A model generated the notes under the pieces. That model was not told the DNA's origin, did no database searches, and saw nothing but the letters and a program-made list of their open reading frames with translations. Shown here in pieces: positions 21,468 through 32,039 of a stretch of DNA of 64,000 bases (positions are counted from its first letter, which is position 1; every line of letters begins with the position of its first letter). Both the position numbers and the translations under genes were made by a program. This stretch comes from Prunus persica (lineage: Eukaryota; Streptophyta; Magnoliopsida; Rosales; Rosaceae): contig NC_034010.1 of assembly GCF_000346465.2 (NCBI RefSeq), forward strand, positions 16,334,169 to 16,398,168, in the 5' to 3' direction.

Positions 21468-22320
21468 ACCTATTATCTATAATAAAGTGAAAATACAGGC
21501 AATGACCATCACTATAGCAGATTATACAATGATCTAATCGCAAGTAATAAACAACAGAGACGACGGGTTTTAATCAAAAACAGACGTATTTGGCATATAT
21601 AGACGACGGATTTTCAACAGACGTCGTCTATTATACGTAATACAAACGACGGTTTATGAAAAAACCGTCGTGTATAAGTAATACAACGACGGTAGTTTAA
21701 AAACACCGTCGTGTAATCGTCGTCGTACGCCTTAAAATTCGTCGTGTCTCAGTTTATTTTCAAGAACACAAAACCCATTAAGAACACAACATATATATGA
21801 AACCAAGCAAGAAACCAACATATACATGAAACCAAGCATGAAAACAATAAATCCATTCCCAATTCAACATAACATAGGGTGATTAAAAGATACGACAAAA
21901 TTAAATCCATTCCCAATTCAACATAACAGATAATGTAATCCATGAACCCATTAAACAGAAAATCCATGAACCCATACCTATAAGCATTGGTGCACTTTGC
22001 ACCTTCTCCAGAGCGGAAAATGACAAGATCAAATAAAGGTGTCCTTTTGCTGGAAATCATTTGGAAGTTGGTGATGTGTCTTTTTGTGTTGATTTCCAGC
22101 AAAAGTACACCTTTATTTGATCTTGTCATGAACCCATTAAACAGAAAATCCATGAACCCATACCTATAAGCACATTATTAACAGATCGCAAAGCATATAC
22201 CTAAAACCCTTTAACAAAACAACCTAATATCATTCAATGAATTTACAAGGGGAAGATAGGGTTTGTACTTACAGGTTGGACGAGCTCACAGATTCGACGA
22301 GCCTGGAGAGTGCAACTTTT
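21468..22320 (-). promoter_or_regulatory. 5'UTR exon and intron of the TNP2 gene
   Basis: On the minus strand a leader around 22320-22273 ends cgtccaacct|gtaagt at 22273/22272. The matching acceptor ttatag lies at 21468-21463, just before the TNP2 start. The roughly 810-bp intron holds the 40-bp-arm hairpin at 22020-22129 and further CGACG motifs. The transcription start is not resolved. Confidence 0.6.
22020..22129. repeat. Long hairpin in the TNP2 5'UTR intron
   Basis: Arms 22020-22059 and 22090-22129 (40 bp each) are reverse complements with a single mismatch, separated by a 30-bp loop. The hairpin is flanked by direct copies of a roughly 40-bp AT-rich segment (about 21947-21990 and 22130-22172, ending cccatacctataagca). 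An intronic RNA foldback of this quality could be processed into small RNAs. That is inference. Confidence 0.85.
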
Positions 22321-23608
22321 AATTAGAGCAGAAGTGAGAGAGCGAAATGTTATGTCGCGTGAAATCTGAAATTTTAGGTTTCAGGGATCAAAGTATAAGA
22401 CTAAGAGCCAAATCTAAAAAAATTTAGGTCGCGCGAAAATTTTTAGAGCGCGCGCGTTATAAAACGTCGAAAGAAAAACCAAGGCGAAAGTTCTACAAGT
22501 ACCGACGTAAATTTAATATTCCACGACGGAAACTTCATTTTTCGGATTAAGAACGTAAGGCCGTTCATTTTTCGGATTAATTTTAAATTTATTTTGAATT
22601 TTTTATATAACGACGACTGAAAAACCACGTCGGTGTTAAGAAATTAAAGACGTTGTAAATTATATAAACCGACTTACATATTAAAATAACGTCGTTTAAA
22701 GCGTAAACCATGTCGTATGTTTTACTGTACGACGTAAAATATGTATTCCACGACCCAACCACCGTCGTTAAAAATTAATACACTAAACCCATAAAATTAA
22801 ATTATACAATTTAAAAAATTAAGTTTATAAAAGGTTTTATGGTTTTAAAGCCTAACATATAACATAGACTACCCAAAAATTATACTTTAAAAATAAACCC
22901 CAATAAATAACAACACTAATCTCTAAACCCTAGACTCTAAACCCTAAACCATAAAAATAGAAGTGATTTTATGACTCATCAAAACAATTTTGTTTTGGAT
23001 GGTCATTTTAAATTTTTGTTATTCAAAATGAATTTTTTCAAGGTTTATGTGGAAGAAAATATATCAATGACTTCATAGGAGTTGACTTTTCAATTTTCTG
23101 ATTTATTTTATATTTATTTTGAATATTTTGATATAAAAATAATAAAATATTCTTACCACAACAACAAACCACGTCGGTGTTAATAAATTGTAGACGTTGT
23201 AAATTGTAATAGACTACTAAGTCGTTAAAATGACGTCGTTAAAATGAGAAACCATGGCGGCTATTTAACTATACGACGTAAAATATATATATCAACGACT
23301 TAACCGCTGTCGTTACATAAACGTCGTCGATGATACCCTGAACCCTTAAGAAATTGAAGATGTTGTAAACCATAAACGACTCAATTGTTCAAAGAACGTC
23401 GTCTAACTATATTTTTACGTCGTAATTGTTTAAAACACGAAACAACAAAATACGACGGTTTGTGACTTTATTAGGTCGTTGGAAAAGTATTACACGTCGG
23501 TTAAGCAATTTGTATGTTTGTTTTTTTTTTAATTTAAGAAAACCTCAACAAATTTTTACATTACATATTATAGAGAAAATTTGTACATTATACATAAATA
23601 TCAAGTGT
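22321..23608. other. Spacer between the two CACTA genes
   Basis: Upstream region of TNP2 and 3' flank of the Ulp1 gene. CGACG motifs are frequent except in 22780-23140, which is plain AT-rich and contains a short telomere-like run (ctaaaccctagactctaaaccctaaacc type, about 22920-22950). No gene seen. Confidence 0.5.
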
Positions 23609-26600
23609 TCAATAATTGCCCTGTTTAATAATTTGGAAAACAAACTCTGCCCATTCATTCCGGACTTCATCAATGGCTTCTTGGGGGTATGAAGCTTCCT
23701 GGTTTCCCTTGGCATACTGCATAAACAATGACTATTAGGGTTTATAAATAAAAAGAAATTCAATCACAGACGACGATATTTTTCATAACCGACGTAGTAT
23801 ATCCATTCAACGACGTTAATTTTACATGACCGTCGTTGATAATACAAAAAACGACGTGAAATGTATGAAGGTAATTTCTTCTTACCTTATTCTCAAACCC
23901 CAAGGAAGGATCCATGATGATGTCCCTCATGAAGCGCATCACATAATACCCGCATTCGACATTGCTGGGTTGCTTTGGTGTGCCTGAGAGAGTTTTCCAA
24001 ATTACATTTTTACGTCCTGCTCGGCCTATGTGGGTATTATATATTTTTAAAGCACTGTTCACGATGTTTTTCGCCTCTTCGTCGACCACACGATGACCTG
24101 GCAGAGGATCCAGAAAATAGACGGTCTCCTTCTTTGCTCTTACAATCAGCAGGATCCAATGACGGCTGCACAAAATTAATATAAAAACGACGGTTATTTA
24201 CAAAAACGACGTATTATAGTATTTCACACGACGAAATAAAGTAGATAACGACGACATTATATATTTATCACGACGACAAATAAATACCGACGTGGTTAGT
24301 AGTTTCAAACGACTAAATAAAATAAAACACCGACGTGGTTAGTTTATAAGCTGTCATTTATTGAAAATCATAAAAACAAAATCCTAAGGAGACTAACCCT
24401 GGATTGTAAGGCATCATGAAAAGCTGTTCACCGTCTGTCTTCTGAAGTCGAGCTGCTACCAGTCGTGATCTTTCAGTTATTGTGCCAGAGTTGGCACTAA
24501 CTGTAGCAGGGTCAATAAAGCCAACCATGCTGCACATATTGGCTTGTTTCAAAACATCGTGTAAGTACCTAAATACATAAAATAATATAAACAAGTCAGC
24601 ACAAACAAACACGACGGTTATGTATAAAAAAACGACGTATTATAATATTTCACACGACGTACTGAAATAGATGAGGACGTTATAATATATTTATCACGAC
24701 GGTAGTTAGTTAAGACGACGTGGTTAGTTAGTTAAGACGACGCAATATATAAACCAACGAGGTATTATTTTAGAAGTACAAACCTCATATATACAGCCAA
24801 TACAGTAGCTCCAATTTCTTCCATGCCTGCAAATTGTGTAATATCTTCAGGCAGGAGGAAGGTATCGCGCTCACCACCAAACACCTCCTTATCAATTGTA
24901 AATTGGAGTGTCTTATCCTCAGGCAGGAGTGTCGTTTCCACAAAACGACAAAGGGTTTTTAAAGAAGATGGCGCCTCCATATTTGAATAAGCACCAACTT
25001 CAATAACCTGTTTAAAGAAATAAAAAAAATGACGTGGTAATTCAATAAAGACGACGGTTTAAGTAATAAAACGTCGTCTTAAAAGTATTTAAACGACGGT
25101 GAAAAAACTGTCGTGGTAATTCAATAAAGACGACGGTTTTATGAATAAAGCGTCGTCTGAAACCATTTAAACGACGGTGCAAAAACCGTCGTTTAAATAT
25201 TTTATTACGTCTTAAAAAAATTCCGCCGTCTAAGTTTTAAACAAACGACGGATTAAATAAAAATATCGACGTCTGAAATTTTGAAAAACAAATAAAAAAG
25301 GCAAAGTTATGTGAACATACCTTGTCGTCATGCTTTTCTTCATCTTCTTTCTCCTTTTCTTCTTCCTTCTCTTCATCTCTTTTTTCTTCTTCCTTCTCTT
25401 CATCTGGCTGATGTTTCCCCATTTTGGCAGTATCATCCTCCAAATGTAGGGATCTCACATCACCTCCAGAGCAGCTAGCTTTGTCAGACATTGGATTTTT
25501 GGGGCTTTGGCTAATTCTTGGTTTAAGCATGCTTGGATCAAAATTGGGAATTAATTGGGAAAGCTGACTCAGGAAATGCTCCCTCTCAGCCTCTACCAAT
25601 TGTTTTGTCCTAGCCTCCATCCTTAAGGCCTCTTCCCTTGCCTTAGCCTCCATCTTTTTAGTCTCTTCTTGAAGGAGAACTCTTAAACTGTCCTTCAAAC
25701 GGTCGTCAAAGCTCACCCTCTGTGGTTTGGGCAAATTGAAATATTGCCTTGGGGAAACACCAGCACCAACTCCCCTCAGTCTGCCTGGATGCTCGGGGCC
25801 CAAAGCCATGGTCAGCACATCATTGCTGCCATCTACTCTGACTTTGCCTTCCGAGACTTGTTTCTGCAATTCATCCTAAAAAAAGATAAACAAAAAAACA
25901 CACGACGGTTATTTATGTACAAACGACGTATTATATAATTTCACACGACGCAATAACGTATAAACCGACGTTATTATAACTTATCACGACGGTAGTTATA
26001 CCGACGTGGTTATTTATTTAAAACGACGAAATGAATAAACAACCGACGTCTTATGCTATAATTAAAGATAACAGAGTAGTGATTCCTATTTAGACCGTTA
26101 ACGACGTTTTTAAAAAATTTTCGACGTGGTAATATCATTCACACGACGCGAAAATGAACCACCGACGTCTTATGCTGTAATTACAGAAAACATAGTAGTG
26201 ATTCCTATTTAGACCTTTAACGACGTTTTTAAAAACTTTTCGACGTGGTAATATCATTCACACGACGAAAAATATAACATACGACGTAATAAGAATAATT
26301 CACAGTTTAATAAAAATTTAAAACAGAGTGATAGTAGGCTTACAATTAATTTTGCTTTCTCTGCCACCTTTGGATCAGGGATGTTACCATGTTTGTCCTG
26401 TCTAGCTCTCTTCCATAAGGTAGATCGATCAATTTCTACCCCAGGCATGGTTTCCTCCAATTGATCCTCCAATCCAGCATATCCTTTTCGAGACAATCGA
26501 TGATTGTACTCGAGTTTCTCCCTAATCTGTGCATGTTGAGAATGCACAGACTCAAAATCTTTGGATAGCCTTGAAGCTACAAAGGCATCCCATTGTGCTT

Positions 26601-27153
26601 TCTCTATGAATTTATATGTTTCAGGGGGTTGGCTTAATTTCTCCCTGTCATTGGTGTATGGAAGGATATAATGCCTCGTTAGTGTAGACTTGAAATCCTT
26701 CCATTTTTTGGCAGCAGAAGATAAAACAGAGGTCTTGCCCCCTTGGCCTACGACAAAAGCCATGTCAACTGCTTCCCAAATCTGCTCCTTTATATCCTTG
26801 GGGATTTGGGACCATTTCTTGTCCACAAGTGGGATCCTGGAGCGTGCCAACACACCAATATACGACTGCATCTCAATATGTGCTTGGCCAACACCTTTCC
26901 CCCTTTTATTGTACTCAACAATTGGCCTCAGTTTCTGAAGCTTTCTCTTCACAACACGAGGCATTGTGCTCATACCTCGACCAGTCTTTGAATCATCTGA
27001 GATTGTTGTCTGGCTGGTTTGTTCTGTCTCAGCAGATGATGAAGCAAACTTCATCTTCTTCGAAGACTTCATCTCCTTCGAAGACTTATCTTGAGGAGCT
27101 ACCATTCCAAGCTTCTTGGAGCCAGAATCCTTAGTTTGTTGTTGAGAAACCAT
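23609..27153 (-). CDS. CACTA Ptta/En-Spm protein fused to a Ulp1 (C48) protease, about 715 aa
   Basis: Minus-strand coding exons: 27153-26344, 25875-25321, 25007-24784, 24568-24398, 24165-23886, 23716-23609, with GT-AG borders and phases that all join in frame (2148 nt). Exons 1-2 give the plant Ptta/En-Spm transposase domain (TLWKRARQDKHGNIPDPKVA, then ALGPEHPGRLRGVGAG), a coiled coil of Lys/Glu/Met, and a Glu/Lys-rich tail. Exons 3-6 give a Ulp1-like cysteine protease fold: His in PGRHWILLIV, Asp in FLDPLPGHRV, Cys in NVECGYYVMRFMRD, which is a complete triad. The end, RNEWAEFVFQIIKQGNY, matches what I recall of related plant elements. Ulp1 enzymes cleave SUMO. Whether this one has SUMO activity is unknown. 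I used the ATG at 27153; a non-coding leader exon lies at about 27990-27842. Confidence 0.88.
26043..26268. repeat. Tandem duplication in the first coding intron of the Ptta-Ulp1 gene
   Basis: A unit of about 106 bp beginning ccgacgtcttatgct is present at 26043-26148 and again at 26162-26268 (period 119 bp), with a handful of differences. Each unit contains several CGACG motifs, so the motif array seems to grow by local duplication. Confidence 0.8.
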
Positions 27154-27841
27154 TTTAACAGACAAAACTGCAAGTGAAAATATTTCAGGAAAACATTAAG
27201 AACACAAACGACGGTATTAAAAAAATACGACGTATGATATGATTTTAGACGACGCAATGAAATAATCTCAGACGTAATAAATGTTTAAAACCATTATTTA
27301 TATAACGTCGTGGTATATATGTTCACACGACGTCAATAGTAATACACCGTCGTGGTAAACTATTATTTATATTTTATCGTCTATATTAGATACATACGAC
27401 GTCAATAGTAATACACCGTCGTGGTATGAACATTCACACGACGTAAAACAATAAGATATTTTTCGTCTATATTAGATACCAACCCTAGTTTCTTTTTCTT
27501 TATATTTTATCAAATAAGGGAAAAACAAAAACCATTGTTCAGAGAAATCAAACCTGCAATTAAACAAGCATATAAAAAAAGACTATTATTTTAAAAACAA
27601 CTTTGTCAATTTTCAGACGACGCTAGAACAACTGACGAACCGTCGTGGTCTACCGTCGTCTTATTTAGTTGAGGTAGTTGTCTTCAAAGTTGGAAACTTT
27701 CCCTCTTTGTCTGTATATTTTATCAAACTTGGAAAGAAGTAAAATGATTTTGGCCAGAAAAAAGGTAAAAAGATTTTTCAAACAAAAAACGTATGAGCAT
27801 GCAAAACAGTAACCAAAATAGTGAAAATGAAAGCTTACCTT

Positions 27842-27990
27842 TTGCGTGCAATGAAAGCAAGAGGAAGATGATCGATGTTTAAGTTCAGAGACGACGAAGA
27901 AGACGAGAGGAAGACGATGAGAAACTCTGACAATGCTCTGACAAGGAAAAAAGACGAAAAGGTTTCTCTGGGAGATTGAAATTTTTAATC
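27842..27990 (-). promoter_or_regulatory. Leader exon and promoter side of the Ptta-Ulp1 gene
   Basis: On the minus strand, a pyrimidine-rich leader (ctcgtcttcttcgtcgtctc) ends at a strong donor, cgcaaaag|gtaagc, at 27842/27841. The acceptor ttgcag at about 27170 lies 17 bases before the start codon. This gives a roughly 670-bp 5'UTR intron, parallel to that of the TNP2 gene. Confidence 0.55.
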
Positions 27991-28019
27991 GGGTTTGGAA
28001 ACAATGCATGTGTAATTCG

Positions 28020-30294
28020 AAAAGTTGGTTACATATAAAACCATTTCAAAAAAATAATACGGCGGTTACATTTAACTACGTCGTTTTTAACTAACACGAC
28101 GCAATATTTTTCGTTCGACGTGGAATCATTTCATTTAACGTCGTTAGGTTTAATATAACCGACGTGGATTTTAATTTTTAAATTATGAATAGAATTTTTT
28201 TTCCCGTGACCTTTCAGTTTATTTTTCAATTACAGTGCGTTATAAATAGAGTTTTTTTTCCGGAGGAAATTTAAAACGAAGGAAATTAATATTCTGCAAT
28301 ATGTAAAGTTTCTTTTTTGGATGACAGATTTAAATAAAATAAGAATATAAAAACAACAAATGTGTAAGTCAAGTAGACGAAAAGTTGCTTACATATAAAA
28401 CCATTTCAAAAAAATAATATGGCGGTTACATATAACTACGACGTATAAATTACAAAATACGACGGTACATTTAACTTCGGACGTGGTAAATAAATACGAC
28501 AGTAGTTTGTAGGTACCGTCGTAGTAAACTCAAAAATTAAAGTACATAAGTAATAACTCGCGTCATGGTATATTATTTAACACGTCGTTTTTATTAATTT
28601 ACCGACGTGGATTTCTGTAATATACGTCGATCATACCGACGTTGATTTTACAATTTAAACGGCGGTTTGTTTGTAAGGACCGCCGTTGGTTTTAAAAATT
28701 TATTCTATAAATTTGTCGCTTTCATTCATTTTCGGTTTACATTTAAGGTTCCAAGTTCTTCCTCTCTCAGTCTCTCATGTCTCAAAGATAATAATTTGGA
28801 TGTTTTCTCAAAGAGAAATTGAGCTTACTCGCATCAAATATATGTCCACAAGAAGAAGCTTGTCAACTAGCCTTCTCACTTCCTTGATCAAGCCTGATAG
28901 GACACTTAGTGCTTCTGAATACTCCTTGCTTTCCATCAAAAGAGATGCAAGCCTGGCCTCCACTCGCTGTCGAAGGAAAGTTCGCTTCTCAGGGAAATCT
29001 GAAGATCAGATGTGCCTGATCCTCTGCTTGATTTTCTTGCCTAAGAAGATCCGTCGGATTTATTGTGATAGCCTCTTCCTTTATCCGTAGAGCTTCAGAA
29101 GAAGAAGATGGGTTTCAAGAATGCGATAAAGAATAGAAATGGCTTCAGATGGCCTCTAAAGCATGAGCAATTGAATCAGTAGTTTCTGGGAGATATGATG
29201 AAGACATTGTCAATGCTTTGAACTACACAAGTCCTGCAGAAAGATATGTTAAAGAAACTGAAACAACGGCGGTTTTCTGTTCTACCGTCGTCTTTTCTCG
29301 TCGTCTATATTAAGTTACGATGGCGGTAGATTTATAATTACCGACGTAGATTATTTTGTTAAACGTCGTTAAGTGTACTACAACCGACGTGGATTTTAAT
29401 TTTAAATTATAAATGGAGTTTTTTTTCCCGTATTCTTTCAGTTTTAGTTTTCAATTCCAAAGCGTGATAAATAGATTTTTCTTTCCCAAGGAAATTTAAA
29501 ATGAGGGAAATTAATGTTCTAGAATTTGTAAACTAACACGACGCAATATTTGCAAATCTGTGTCATCTGTTAAGATTATGATGTGGAACAGAGTTCCATC
29601 TGGTAAGATTTCGTAACCCTTGGGATCTCAGACAAAACTGATTATGTCGGCGGTGTTCTATATAAACCGTCGTGGTTATTTCAATTCTTGTCATTAAGTA
29701 GATCTACCGACGTAGGATAAGAAAATCAAAGAAAAAAATTGTTAACAAAAATTCTTATTAAGACGACCGTTAAAATTAAAGGTACGACGTATAAAATGAA
29801 TAAATACGACGATAAATTTTATTGTACGATTTAAAGATAACGTAGTAGAACTATACGAGAATGACGTCGATATATTTATATTTTCCGTCGTTGTAAATTA
29901 ATTTAATACGGCGATATTTTGTATTTTAAAGCCGTGGATTTGTTTGTAATTATACGGCGTCTTATACGAAAACCTCGTCGTGTTATTTTATGAGTAAAAA
30001 CGGCAGTTTTTATTGAAATCGTCGTCTTTACTTTCTACGTCGGTCGATTCATAACTTCTGCCGTTCTTTGTTGGCATTGATTTTACACTGAGGAAATCTG
30101 TTTCAAATAGACGTCGGTTGTTTAATTATGTACGTCGTTGTTTTTGAACAGCCATTTGAAACTCCATTTTTTAGTTGTCTAAGGTTGTATTACACGACGG
30201 TGTTTTTAGAACCGTCGTCTTTTTATAAACCACGACGGTTTTCACTTAGACCGTCGTTGTTTTCTGGTCGTCTTTTTCACTTTTTGTAGTAGTG
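28020..30294. repeat. Right subterminal region of the CACTA element
   Basis: CGACG/CGTCG motifs again occur every few tens of bases. Long direct repeats are present: about 28018-28090 and 28378-28450 (ttacatataaaaccatttca core), and about 28146-28311 and 29365-29531 (gaccgacgtggattttaatt type). The second pair brackets the RPN6 fragment. Confidence 0.75.
28797..29207 (-). pseudogene. RPN6: Captured fragment of the 26S proteasome lid subunit gene RPN6 (PSMD11)
   Basis: Read on the minus strand from an ATG at 29207, short blocks match the plant RPN6 family in order: MSSSYLPETTDSIAHALEAI; SEAISILYRILE; SSSSEALRIKEEAIT; TDLLRQEN; GTSDLQISL; then from 28990 EKRTFLRQRVEARLASLLME, KEYSEALSVLSGLIKEVRR and LVDKLLLVDI; and finally SKLNFSLRK. 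The blocks lie in different frames because of small indels, and two internal stretches of the family sequence are missing (after the AED position and after ISL). It has no introns in this stretch and cannot encode a functional subunit. It lies upstream of, and in the same orientation as, the Ptta-Ulp1 gene, between two long direct repeats. Identification rests on remembered family sequence, not on a search. Confidence 0.85.
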
Positions 30295-30296
30295 TA

Positions 30297-31049
30297 GCAC
30301 CAATGGTTTTGGCTTTGTGAGTAACCTCCCTTAAATTAAGTTAGGTATTAATCATATGTTGTATTTCCGCTATAAAACTAGCAAGATTAAGCATGATATT
30401 TTGGCCACATAACATCTTAGCATTTATAGTTTCTGTAGTTTTTTATGATTTTCCAATTTGATCCTTGTATTTCTGATTCTGACAATTAAGTGCATGTACT
30501 TTACTTAATTGCGAGAGAAAAATGTGTGGAATCAGATGCTTAAATCAAATCTAATATGTTACATCCATTTAATTACACATATGCATTGCAAATCAAAACT
30601 ATATGGAGAAAAGCAGAAAATCAGGAAGTAAGCATGCTGATTAGTTCGTTGTTCATCTTTTTTTGTATATGCAGGTTTTCCCTAAAGGTTCGAAATTGGT
30701 CCATGATATGTCAATGCAAATTCAACTAATGAGAGAAGAGGGAAAGCTTATAGACATGGAGAAGGTCTGGTTTCATAAGAGAACAATTCCTATGTTTGAC
30801 AACACAACGAGTGATCCCAATACTCTAAACTTCCATACCTTTCGTGGTTTATTTCTCGTTACTGGGGTTTCTTCAGCTTTTGCTCTTTTCATATTTATAA
30901 TATTCCCACTCAAAGAAAAATGGTATGCCGTGAAGAAATTCAGGTTTAGATATCAGGTTCGAGAAAAGCTGCAGCGTGTAAGGAAGTTCTTCTCTCGCAA
31001 AGTTTCCAAAGAAACCAGTAGACAGATAGTGCATGAAGCTAAGTATTAA
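30297..31049 (+). CDS. GLR-A end of exon 4 and exon 5 (S2 end, M4, C-tail)
   Basis: The last 20 bases of exon 4 (30297-30316, ending ggcttt|gtgagt) and exon 5 (30675-31049, after tatgcag). Exon 5 encodes VFPKGSKLVHDMSMQIQLMR, the S2 end, helix M4 (FRGLFLVTGVSSAFALFIFI) and a basic C-terminal tail ending at TAA 31047-31049. Unlike GLR-B, the codon after PKGSK is a sense codon here (TTG). Confidence 0.87.
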
Positions 31050-32039
31050 CTATGTAGAACTAGATATTGCTCCCCATTGTAGTCGCTGAGGTTGTAACTT
31101 GTACGGGAGCTGTGTGAAATCGTGATTTTGCAATGCTAAGGTTGTGTTTTCCCAAAGCACAACCTATATATTGTACAAACAGATAAAGTCACTTTAAGTA
31201 ATATACTTGCTTCTCTTTTGTTACGTATAGGAGTGACATGCATGCAGTTTTTTCTTTAATCTCTTGTTTTCCGAAAGCAAAACCTATATTATTGACATAA
31301 TAATCAAAAGCAATGAGGGAAAGATTATACATAACCCAAGCAAGTACTAGGTCGTCTATGAGATTTTGAGAGACCGGTGCGAAATTAAAAGAGAATCCTC
31401 TTTAAATCCCAAATTTATACTAGCATTAATGTAGATTGGTGAAGATCACCTGTGATTAAAAGTTGGAACACCCCATGCATTATTTGCTTATTGTCTTATC
31501 CCAATATGAATAATAACCCAGGATCTGTCATGCTTCTTGTAAAAGACAAGAAGAATATCCTCTATCAATCTCCCTATAAGGGGCACTATAGTAATTTCAA
31601 AGGTACAGCTACCCTAATCAATCAGGGGTGCATCCACCAAAACATGGTCTGCCTATTAAAATGCCAACCTAGTTTTAAACTATTGAAATTTTAGTATTTT
31701 CTTCAAACACCGTGTTCATTGATTTTGTAGAATGGTAATGGTTATCAAATAAGACAAAGAGAATATTTCTAGACAGAGGTGTAAAGGCTGGCAAAAAACG
31801 GTAAGATTTTACCATCCGTACGACAGGTCATTCAAAATGGACCAGCAGCACAAAATGAAATGCAATGCATACCTTTGTTGAGTAATGCCCAAAAGCTGAT
31901 TGTTGAGGAGCAGCCACAAGCTTTGTGAGAGGAGCAGACAATCGCTTTATGTGGGAACCACTTTAAGCTAACAACTTTAGTCTAGTCCTAATCCTCTTTG
32001 AGAGGCTTATTACAAGATGTTAATGGTGTCAAGGAAAGG
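31050..32039. other. 3' flank of GLR-A
   Basis: AT-rich sequence holding the GLR-A 3'UTR and intergenic DNA. Open frames here are short (80 codons or less) and look random. Nothing recognised. Confidence 0.4.

Larger units (their letters stand above)
16742..30294 (-). mobile_element. 13.55-kb CACTA (En/Spm) transposon in GLR-A exon 4, candidate autonomous
   Basis: The left end is CACTACTACAAAAAAG and the right end is its near-complement, ctttttgtagtagtg (ends at 30294). The flanks share TA (16740-16741 and 30295-30296); CACTA elements normally duplicate 3 bp, so one base may have been lost. Comparison with GLR-B shows the element sits exactly within a codon of exon 4. It encodes two minus-strand genes, a TNP2 transposase (18104-21454) and a Ptta/En-Spm plus Ulp1 fusion (23609-27153), both with open spliced frames. 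Subterminal DNA is full of CGACG-type motifs. It also carries a scrambled RPN6 fragment at 28797-29207. Confidence 0.95.
1810..31049 (+). pseudogene. GLR-A: glutamate receptor-like channel gene split by two large transposons
   Basis: Plant GLRs are ligand-gated, Ca2+-permeable cation channels of the plasma or endomembranes. Exons by splice sites and by comparison with GLR-B: 1810-2086; 2661-2694 plus 14469-15765; 15977-16280; 16385-16741 plus 30297-30316; 30675-31049. The parts encode a signal peptide and amino-terminal domain (exons 1-2), the S1 ligand lobe (end of exon 2), helix M1 and the pore loop (exon 3), M3 with the family motif SYTATLTSIMTV (exon 4), S2, and the last helix M4 (exon 5). 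Phases at all four introns agree with GLR-B, and without the insertions the frame would be open for about 887 codons. A Ty3/gypsy element (TSD GAAGC) interrupts exon 2 and a CACTA element interrupts exon 4, so the gene cannot make a full receptor as it stands. The clade looks GLR2-like. Confidence 0.9.

Noticed and set aside
22920..22950. Interstitial telomere repeat
   Set aside because: Only two or three degenerate ctaaaccc units; too short to mean more than chance in AT-rich DNA.
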